A stretch of DNA of 64,000 nt, taken from positions 5,905,930-5,969,929 of the forward strand of contig JASSKH010000007.1 in assembly GCA_031763025.1 (NCBI GenBank), read 5' to 3'. Below, one piece after another: positions 35,901 through 47,366 of the stretch. The DNA comes from Macrocystis pyrifera. Taxonomy: Eukaryota > Sar > Phaeophyceae > Laminariales > Laminariaceae. Position numbers and translations under genes: made by a program. The notes under the pieces are model-generated. The model was not told the DNA's origin. It did no database searches and saw only the letters and a list, made by a program, of their open reading frames with translations. The stretch's first letter is position 1; every line of letters starts with the position of its first letter.

Positions 35901-38900
35901 CATCCCTACATTGCCAGGACGGAGCACGACGGGTTTTCGCCGACCAGGCAGACGTTGCTTGCACCAAGCGGTGCTTATTGTCATGCATGACCGTAATTCA
36001 GACCGTAGGGCGTGGGGGTTGGGGGGGGGAGGCTCCCACGGATTCCCACGGAGCTGTCTTGATCAGATGCGTCAAAATGAACCACAAGCCGGTGTGATAC
36101 ATTGATGTATGTACGCATGACCGTGGGCGAACGGGGCACGGCTTGGATTAACGCGTTATGATGTATTTTGGGATGTAATCTACGTGAGTGCCTCCACGCA
36201 AAGGCAACCGCGAAAAACTAAATGACTACGCTGGCATTGAAATATTGCAATGTCGTCTTCTTGCCCACCAAGTGTTAATGTGTCTTCACTTCACTTGCAA
36301 ACGACTAAGCTACACCCCGGTTCACATTTTTTAGTAAATCATTACTCTAGAGCTAAGGATGCTCGAAACGCTCAACACGCACCAGGATTCGGCCCGAAGC
36401 CTTGCATATAGCGGCGGTCCTCAGGGACTCCGAATTGCACTGCGGCAGGTCGTTTTCTTGTCTCGGTCGATGCGGACAAGATGCAAGAGTGCTCTTGGTG
36501 CATCAAGGTGATATCGAGGTCCGACGCGTCCGCGTGATACAGCCCTCGAACAACGACCTCGGTCTTGGTAACGAGATCTAGCAGGGATCCTGGAAAAAAA
36601 CCAGTAAGAGAGAGAGCCATATCAGCCATCGTGTCAAGTGAAGCCGGGACGAGGAATAAGTTGCAGGCAAAAGGGGTGTTTCTTGCGGTAAAATCGCAGA
36701 GTTGTTTTTTGTTATAGCCCAGCTGTTAGAATGCCCGGGGATTGCACAGCCCCCCTCTCTTGACTTGGGGAAGAAGTACGCTCTTATGCAGTAAACAGTA
36801 CTTACCCCCCTTTCTGACACCGACTTACCCCCTTCTGTCACCGACGTATCCCTTTCTGTCATCGATGTACTCCCTTCTGAAATTAACTTAGCTCCTTCTG
36901 ACACCGACGTACCCCATTAGGACACCGATGTACCCGCTTCCGACACCGGTGTACCCCCCTTCTGACACAGATGTACCCCCTTCTGATACCGACGTACCCC
37001 CTTCTGACACCACCGTACCCCACTATGACACCGGTATACCCCATTTTGACACCGATTTTTACCCCCTTCTGACACCGACATACTCTCTTCTGGGACCGAA
37101 GTACCCCATTCTGATACCGATGTACCCCCTTCTGAGACCGACGTATCTCCTTCTGTGAACGACGTACCCCCTTCTGGCACCCATGTACCCCCTTCTGACA
37201 CCGATGTACCCGATTCTTACACCAATGTACCCCCTTCTGACACTGACGAAACTCTTTCTCAGACCGACGAAACCCATTCTTACACCAATGTATCCCCTTC
37301 TGACACCGACTTACGCCCTTCTGTCACCGACGTACCCCCTTTTGAGACCGGCGGATCACCTTCTGATACCAACGCATGTGTACTCCCTTCTGCAAACGAG
37401 GTACCCCCCCTTTTGACAACGAGGTACCCCCCTCTGACACTAATGTACCCGTTCTGACACCGACGTGTGCCCCTTCTGATACCGATGTATTCGCTGCTGA
37501 CACAGACGTGCCGGTATCCCCTTCTGACACCGGCGTACCCCCTTCCGACACCACCGTACCCCCTTCTGAGACCGACGTATCCCCTTCTGACACCAATGTC
37601 CCCCTTGTGACCTCGATGTACCCCCCTTGTGACACCAATGTATCCCCTTCTGACACATATTTACCCCCTTCTGACAACGACATGTACCCCCTTCTGACAC
37701 CAACGTACCCGCTTCTGACACCAAACTGCCGGTACTCCTTTCTGACACCACCGTACGCCATTCTGACACCGATGCACCCCCTTCTGATACCGACATGCCC
37801 CCTTCTGATATCGATGTACCCCCCTCTGACACCGACTTACCTCCTTCTGACACCGGCAGATTGATGAGCGCGTCTGTGGTGGGGTTCGTAGACGCGCGTT
37901 TGATGGTGGCGTTCAAGTAAAGCTCCAAGGAGTCCGAGCCAGCGTGTTTGAAGTGCGTCGCATCATCACCGTCCCGCACCACGTAAACGAACGACAAGGC
38001 GCGGTCCTCGTCGGCAAAACTGTTTTTGTTTTCGTTTTGTGTTTCATCCGTTGAGGCGGTCCGTTGGAGTGGCATAAGGTGGGACACGAAGTAAGAAACA
38101 GGAAAGCTGGCCCCGGGCTGGATTTTTTTGTTGGGGAAATAATGCATTCTATGATAGAATCAGCACAATAACGGCTTCTGAGATTTTTCTTCCCGCACAT
38201 TTCAGTCTGCCTCTTCCATGTATATACGTAGTGACGCGTGCTGACCTTATGGGGATAGAACCTAACTGTTATGAGTCTCCTCGCTAGAAGAGCTCCACGT
38301 ATTGTACCTCACCCAAAACTAACTTTTGATGAAGTGTGTAAGCTCAATCCGATGGACAATCAACCCCATGGCCTGGGTTCTAGCGAAAAGTAGCCCTCAA
38401 ACACAAATGGGATAAGGCATGCCTTCTTGGGGTGGTGTTGTCAGTGCCCTTGGGGAGCACCGTCAGCCGTAAACAGTTCGCCCAAAAACTGATACAGTGA
38501 GTACCCCCATTTAAGAGCTCCCCAAAATAAGAGCATTCGGGACTTTAAGAGCGGTCTAATTGGCATGTCCCGCCTATGCTGAAAGCTATATGTTGCCCAC
38601 TACATATAAACGCGTTGTGTGCAGTAGTTATGAGCGCCTGTTTTAGCTTGTCAAGGGGCGCTCTTAAACCGGGGTACCCACTGCTACCCCTATCGCAGCA
38701 CGCGTCTAGTGCTCGTTCTCTTAATCCTTTTTGGGAATGCAGTCCCGTTCTGGGGACAAAATACTTGGAGTTAAAGTGGTTTGTCCCCGAACGGGACTGC
38801 AGTTTCGAAAGGGTTAATAGGCGTCCTGCAGGGCAAGGTAGCGGGGGGACGGAAGTTAAACAGGGAAATTGTCAAAATCAGCTGTTTGTTGGTTTGACAG

Positions 38901-41900
38901 CACGACGAGAAGGGGGAAGGCCGGGAGGGGCATGCTGGTAGTTGGTTTGACCGAGCTCGAGGCGGGGGGAAGATCGGTGTATATAGACTTAGCAGGCATG
39001 AATGGACACAGAAGAAGCGAAGGTTCGGGAGTTAAAACCAGACGGCCTCGCGTACTCACTGCATTACGAGTGATGTACCGTACGAGCGGACGGATGGACG
39101 GAGGGCCGTGCCATCGAGTCTACGCCGTCGCACCGTTTTACCCTATGTGGCCATAACGCGTAGTATCAGACCGTGCAAGTGAAGCTGTAGCACCTGATTC
39201 AACACCTTTCGTCGGTATACGTAGCAGGATTGTTATTCTGCCAAATATTTGCATCCACTACACACTTTGGTCTCCTAGTCGGGCACTTTAGTGATGTTTA
39301 CAGTCCAGTGTAGACGCCGACGATACGCCGAGCGTCCGACACGACCCATCGAGCTACATAGCGGTGTAAAAAAATCGAGGCATTAACCTGAGAGAGGGAA
39401 AAATGCGTCCGAACTATAAATAGCGGCTACAAGCAGCATCGACTACACAAAGCAGTCCAGGCTGTCGGGGGTATATAGCTAGTGTATGCCAAGCGCAGCT
39501 TAGAGAGACGTACAACACGGCGCATCAGGCTGGTAGGTGCACGAAATATACCCCTACCGCTGTGCGCTCTTGCTGCACGGTCGGTAAGACCGCACTTCCT
39601 TCTCGTTGTTTAGGGTGGCAAAAAAAGAACAGTGTGCACCACTTAAAAATAGTACCCGCGCGCTTACTACAAGACGCACCTGCCAGAGTCGAAGGAGCTG
39701 TCGAAGTACGCGTAGGACACCGGCGAAGTGTCATTCGCAGAGTCCAGGACAAACGATAGGCGGGGAGTGCCGCTGACATTAACCGGCTTATTGTAGATCA
39801 CCTTAAAATAATAGCGCATAGAACCAATACAAAGGTGATCAAAGGGAGGGAGGGGAGGGCAGCTGTCTGGCTGGGTGATTACGAGCGGGTACGCCTCGTT
39901 GGTAAGTGTGGGCACTTGCACGTATTGTGCACGCGCTACAATTACATAGGCAATGGTCAAATCGTCGCGAGCGGTCAAATAGACGACGAATGGGCAGATT
40001 TTTCGGCGGTCGGCGAGATTCCGTATCCAACGAGTCTCGTCGTTTTCCGTCATATATTATGGTGTGTTTCTCGGACGGATGTCGCATATAATCTACTGGC
40101 AGCATACAATACATTGGCAAGGCTCAACCAGTAGATGGCTACGTACTGCCAGTAGCAGTCTACTGGCTGTGCCTGGTATATATTAGCTGTTGCCGTTGCG
40201 CAGTCCTACACATTAATTCCAACAAACCTGAAGGTCGACGGACTGTCCCATGGTGTACACCCCCTCCCTCAAGGACAAGACGGCAATGACGTACGGTGCC
40301 GAAGTGTCAATCACGATGTCGTTGTTGATCATCAAGCTACCGTCCTCTCCAGAAATTGGCAGCGTGGTGTCTGCCACCTGTTAGCCGCAAGACATGACGA
40401 AGCTGTTTACCGTAGTAGTCCCGATCAGGCGTTCTTGGGGAGATTGTTTGATAAAAAGCACCCCACGATAAATGCAGACTTGATGGATGCTCAGGAATAG
40501 TAGATAAGAGGTCAAACAGGACGTATGCGCAGAAAGAAGTTAGACGTCGTGCACAGACACGTAGGTGTCCCCTTTTTTGTTTTGGTTTCCCTTGGTTGTC
40601 TTCTTCTCTCGGGATTTGTTTTTGAGCGACCAACGATTAAGCTCATTCATACTGCAAAACATTGTCGGATAGCAAAACGCAACATACAATACTACTAGAC
40701 GTTTGGGAGCGAACCCGACAGTATTATTTCTCTGGATGATGAGATGCCCCTATGCGGAACGCATTTTTCATCAAAAGGGGCAGGCAGGCAACCTCAGCGC
40801 GTGATTGCTGTATAATAGAAGAAGTTGCTCGGAAAATAATGGCGACATTTATATTTTTCTTTCTCCACTTTTGGCAGATCGGGTGGCACAACTACAACGA
40901 GTTTGGGTAGTTATTTGGGTTAGGAGCCCATCAGTCATACAAATTGTGACGAAAAAGTCAAGGTCAGCCGCCCGCGTTCTGGGGACAAACTAAATTGAAG
41001 TTAAGAGTTGGATAACGACGGCGGCAAGACACACACCCCGCATAAAATATACTAAGCACGTATACCAGGGTACATATAGTATTGCACTTTAGCCTTGCGG
41101 GCTAACCTGGGTGGGCGCGTCGGAATCGCGGAGGACGATGCCGACCAAGCCACTACCCGCGCCGGCCTCTCCCCCTTCGTACGTCCCTAGGTCCACCGAT
41201 TCATCTCCATCTGCTACGGTGTAGAGAAAAGTCAGGGCGTTGCTGCCGTTGCCAGACAGATAAGGGGCCATACCCGAGGACTGATCGCCACCGGTACCCA
41301 GCAACAGAACTGCACCAGGTAGAAGCACGACAGGATAGTCGAAGGTAATCGTAACATCGATCTCCTCACCCGCGCCGTACTCCTCTGGAGAACAAGTGAC
41401 GCGTTGAGAACGGGGGAAGGGGGGTTAAGGATAAAAAACGTGGAATTGTGGGGCGCTTAAGCCATACCGCTGTGTCCCTAAATTTAAGCACCATTTGTAA
41501 ATTCGTGTTTGAAGAATAAAAAAGGCGTCACATTTCGGGACAGAGTGGTATTTCTTGCCAACCTGCCGGAGCATCAAAAAGCAAAACAAAAAAGGGTTGA
41601 ACATGCTGCAGACACAGTTCGTCGTTTGACGCCACACTAAATTTAAGGGTCACTGGTGAAAGCGACTAATAATAGAAGGATGTATACATGCAGCGAGAAT
41701 ATCGTACTCGGAGCTTGCCCGCGTCCCTACTTGAACCTCTAAATTACCTAAACCTTTTGAAAACACCGCAGCGAATAGATTACCCACGGTGAAACACTCG
41801 GTATGCTTTCTCCCCCCCTCCCTTCCTCCTTCCCTCCCTGCGTTTTACGCCGAGCGATGGAAACGGCAACCAACACTACGAATACACACAGCAACAGATC

Positions 41901-44900
41901 GAACAGAAAGAAAACATTGTATTCCCGACCTATGGTACACTTCCGCACGACGGGTGTTGCAATACATACCAGGCATGGGTTTCGACGAAATTCTCGATCT
42001 CACAGCTGTTGTTTTTTTTAATTTTATGAGTATGCAGCATGATCTTCAACTTTGACCACTCACTTACTGGAGCTTCAACGTTTTCGTAACAACACACACG
42101 TAACATTCCCAAAAAAATGCAGAAGAAGCAACTCAAGGAGAAAACCACGAAAAAATGCTTACCGTTTCGTTTGCCGGACTCAACATTGAGCACGTAGGGA
42201 GGGACGGTGTGCACCACCAGGTCATTGTTCAGCGCCAACCACCCCTGCCCACTGTCGTCGTTAGCCTGCAGGAGAACCATAGGCGTCCTTCCTTCGTCCA
42301 GAGTCTGGTCGCAGATGGTTTAGTGAGAAACATCAGAGTAACACAATAACAAATTATGACAGGGAGTGGGCAAGGAAACAAAATAAGCCCTTGGAGCCCT
42401 ATGCAAAAATGAAAAAGATGGTTTTCGCTGGATTTATTATTCAATGGGAATATGTATCAGGCTTAGCTTACATTTGTTCTCAAAAGCCGGTTGTTGAGTG
42501 GAATGTAGAGCCCCTCATTTGTGAGAGGAGTCTCGGGGGATTGTTTTTGTGCTATCCCCCCCCCCCCCCCCTCGTGGCACGCCTCACAAGCAGTGCAGAT
42601 TTGGTTTTGTGTTGTATATACGTTGGTGAGGAGAAGCCGGGAGGGCGGCGCACTCGCTGATAAATTATGTTCGACAAGACACAAATTTGAGGGACTTTTG
42701 GAGAAAAAAAAGGGCGGCAACTTTACTATTATGGGGGACCATAGTAAATAGGACCTACGGTACACACAAAAAACCATATATTTTCTATTTTTACTAGCAC
42801 TATGTGGTCCTACGTATTACTATGGTCCCCCGTAGTAGAGAAGAACATCCCTCACCTCGGACACATAAATTATGTACAGATAGATAATCTATAGATAGAT
42901 CATCAATAGATAGATCATCTTGAACCTAACCCGTCGTTATGAGAGGTTGCGCAGGGCCTGTCGAGTACAGACACCAATCCAGGGAGCACGTCCTGCTGAA
43001 GATCGTGTAAACTGTACGGTCCCGACAAACCCGGCAACATGAGCTAGATTTTTATCCTACAGGTCAGGGATCTATCTATCCTCCCTGAAATATGTAGATG
43101 ATGAAGAGTAAACTATCTGTCCGATCTGTCGGAAGTGGGCAAGGATAAGGTTTCGAAAAGAAACGCGCCCGGCATCGGCGACTGCAGAAGTTCTTCGTTA
43201 TCCATCATACGCACTTCTAAGTAGATTGAACCCAACGTCGTATAGTTGCACGGAATACATACCTGGGGGGGGGTGTACTCGATAGGAGAGATGTACTCGA
43301 TCTCATGCATGGCCGTAGTATTATGACCATAGACCCTCGCATCCCTACAATGCCGGGACGGAGCATGTCGGGTTTTCACCGACCAGGCAGACATTGCTTG
43401 CACCAAGCGCGAAACGCCGTGAGGTGTCCGGCGAGAGTCGCATGAAGGGTGAGCTGCATCCTACTAAGAACCGCTTGTGAGGCGGACTTGCTTAGGGATG
43501 ACAGCATCAATGAGTTGGGTAAATTTCCGGTATAGCCACTTCCAGAGACAGCAATTGGAGTACTATGTAACTGCCTCTTGGGTGCCTTACCTTGAACACT
43601 ACGTGATGCGATCAATTCCCTTGTGCAGAGCAAAGATTCTTGACCTCGCACAAATGATCTAACTCGACGACCAGCTGTGGGCGACCGCCAAAAAACAAAA
43701 CAAAAAACCCCCCGGTACCCTGGATGTCTAGCTCACGTAGTGAGCGGCATGTTTTACAGTGTCGTTGCCAACCGACGCCAACCCAACCCATGTATAATAT
43801 ATAATGGGGGGAGGGGGGGGGGGTGTACTCATTATCGTGCATGGCCGTAATCGTATGGGGTGTGTGTATGACCATAGACCCTCGCATCCCAATAATGCCG
43901 GGAAGGAACACGTCGGGTTTTCACCGACCAGGCAAAGGGGCGAGAAACATTCTACCACGTGGTCGCGCGCTGTTCAACTGTCCTCCGTCGTCATGTTTCT
44001 TTGCTTGTTGTGAACGCACATACATCCAGCGGCCGCTCGTTGGTCATGGCAAAAAATAGCTCGAGGCATGGAGGCATTATTCAGCATGAGTCAGGTCACT
44101 CACCCATGAATAATAATACAGCAGTCCGCATGCACGTGTTCATCACTAGAGTATTGCAACGCCATCGTACCGCGTGACCTGTGCGCATTTTTGCGCTGCC
44201 AACAGTCGATACGCACTTTGCCTCCCGTGGCGGCATCTACCGGAAGTTTGCTGGAACGAAGTACACACCCACAACGTATTTTTTCTCACTGAGTCTGCTA
44301 CCCCAACGGGACGCGTCTCCGTGTTCAGCGCCCGTTGTCTCTCTATATCTAAGGGCCAGTAGGGCACAACCATAAAAAAGTATGTGCTCGAATTCTTTCT
44401 TTGGCATTGGAACCTAAACTAAGGTAGGGCTGTGAGTGAGTAAGGTGTTCCACTTTTCGTTGGTTGACTGGCAAAGTAACTCTATGAACTGACTTTAGTG
44501 TTTGCGGTTCGGGTCAAAACCTCGCCGGTAGGTTACCGAGGCGTAAGGTTTTGAAGGTCTCCTGACCCGACCCGACCAGACCCGTGAGATGCTGAAGACC
44601 TCCTGACCCAACCGGCGGGTCGAGTAATGACCCGTGAACAGCGCTGAATATATGGCAATAAAAACCATGATTCCGAGGCAAAAACGAGCCAGCCTGAAAC
44701 AAAGATACAGAACTCCGTGATACCTTTCTCCCCACGCTAACTACAGTAACTGCAATACCCAGTATGTAGTCAGCTAAAACGCATACAAATTGCAATACCC
44801 CGTATATTAGCCAACTATTAATAGGACGCAAAACTAACTGCAATACCTCGTACATTAGCGAACTAAGACGCAAACTAACTGCAATACCCCGTATACTAAC

Positions 44901-47079
44901 CAACTAACTAGCAAAACTAACTGCAATACTCCGTATATTAGCCTACAAACACGCAAAACTAACTACAATACCCCGTATATCAGCCAGCTAAGACGTAAAA
45001 CTAACTGCAGTACCCTTTACATAGGCAACTAACACGCCAAAACAAACTGCAACACCCCGTATATAAGTCAACAGACACGCAAACCTAACTCCAATACCCC
45101 GTACATTAGCCAACCAACAAGCAGAACTCGCTGAAATATACCGCATATTAGCTACGTAAAGTGACACGCAAAACTAGCTGCAATACCCCGCATATTAGCC
45201 AACTATTCATAACACGCGGAACTAACTACAAAAGTCAACTATTACAACACGCGAAACCAGTTTAGCTGCAATGCCAATTGCCAACTAATAAATCAATCGG
45301 CGACTTGTATCAGGTCAAGTCAGCCAACCCATAGCTCCATCAATCGCATATAGGGCCCCACCTTGATACTGGCACCCTCCGGAATGACGAGCGAGTTCTG
45401 GCCGTTCGTGTCGAGGTCTCCGGTACTTTCTCCCTCTGAAATGGTGTAGAGAAACCAAAGCACACCGTCGTTTTCCCCGCCGTACGCATACACGGCCGTG
45501 GTGTCGGGGCCCGCGTTCAGTTCCAAAAACGGCGTTCCTTCGACCTCCTGAAGAGTGGGGGGGGGGGGGGGGGGGGAGGGGGGAACAGGAAAAGCGTACC
45601 TACAATCGTTGACATTCATCCCAAAATCGCCACGAAAAAATACCGGCATTATCCTTGCGGAAAATGTATATTCATAGCTGGTTGGGAACTTACCCTAAGG
45701 TTGATACCTGGTCTTTGCTTTGGAATTTTTGCCGTTTGTAGGTCTACGTAGCGCTCTGCTGTTATGGTGCTTTGATACGGAACGAAAGGTTTTGCTGATG
45801 TTGACGAGCACATGTTTCTCCTTTCGCGGTAATACGTCGTTCTGTGATTAGAGTTTGGATGGTTCGAACAGGGGGGCGGATCTCCCAGATTCGTAGATCG
45901 AAGGGCCGTGTAGAGTCCGTCGTAGGCTAACTAACTCGGTTCCTCTGCGGCGGACCAAACCCTCTGTACCTCATGGGAGCCCAAGGCACGTACGCATGCT
46001 ACCGGATGGAAGGAAATGCGGGAGAAGCGGACACCACAAAAAGTGGAACGATTTGGCCTACCGCGTACTTATTGAACCCAACGTAAATCGTGTCTAATAA
46101 GCGGTAGGCTCGGTCCAACAGGATTCTCGTCTCCGTCGCAGTTTTTTCATCTCTCTCGGCTTGCCATCATACCTGGTAGTGTTTTTAGTACGACAAACCC
46201 GCCCCATTGATGATCATCGCCGTGTCATTTCGTGCCCGCAGTTTTTTCTCTTATAGGCTGAACTTTCGATCGGAGTGATCTGATTGGTCGACTTCCTACG
46301 GATCAAACTTCTGAAACGAATGATCTGATTGGTCGACTCCTTACAGGTCATTTTTTTCATCTGATTGGTCGACTTTTTACTTAGATCAAACTTTTGAAAG
46401 GAGTCTTATGATTGGCCGACAAAAAAATGGTCGCCAAGTGACGTACAATACGCCATCCACGCTGCGGGGGTCGCGGGGGTCGCTTGAAAAACAAATGGTC
46501 TTTTTTTTTCGAAACGGTGAATCTCGGGGGAAAACTGAAAGTTCACCTGTTGTCCTTCATCGTTTTCAGTGTCCTCTGTCGATCACGAATCAGCAAATTT
46601 GAAATTTGCTACTGTAGTTTCACCGTCGGGGTCAACCTTCTAGAGACTGCAGAGGGGAAAATTGACAATGAGAAGTGACGATTACCCAAACCGCCACTGC
46701 GTGATTGAGGGATGATACACAGCTAGTGTCCGAGTTACAATGCTTGAAAGCAAGGAGTCGTACGTCACGGGCGCAACATTAATCTACCCGTATTACTACT
46801 GTAGTACTCCTGGGCCCTCTCGCTGCTCGTGTATAGACGGTTGATAGGACCAAAGTTACCAACCATTTGTTCTGGTCGCTACCTCGGAGTCCCAAAGGGA
46901 TCAGCGCGGCGCTACCTTCTCTCACCACAAGGGTAGACATGTAGACCTGGATATAAATGTCTTCACCAACGCCATATACCCCATTCGGTTTACTCGAGTT
47001 GACCTGTAATGCAAGGAAAACAATAATGCGGCAGGCACACGGACAGGCAGACAGACAGGCAAGACAGGCAGACAGACAT

Positions 47080-47142
<63 letters not shown>

Positions 47143-47157
47143 GGCAGACAGGCAAGC

Positions 47158-47198
<41 letters not shown>

Positions 47199-47237
47199 GG
47201 CAGACAGGCAGGCAGGCAAATAGACAGACAGGCAGGC

Positions 47238-47314
<77 letters not shown>

Positions 47315-47320
47315 GGCAGG

Positions 47321-47366
<46 letters not shown>

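Noticed and set aside
36802-37856. CRISPR-like array
   Set aside because: Units are contiguous and diverged, without spacers, in a eukaryotic intron.
36928-37864. Plus-strand frames reading PPSDTDV repeats and minus-strand GYVGVRRG frames
   Set aside because: Shadows of the 21-bp minisatellite. Only the VSEGG frame connects to a supported exon.
43113-43230. Candidate exon with IYLEVRMMDNEELL
   Set aside because: The flanking exons (45362 and 42304) already join in phase 0 with correct repeat continuation, and no good splice sites frame this piece.
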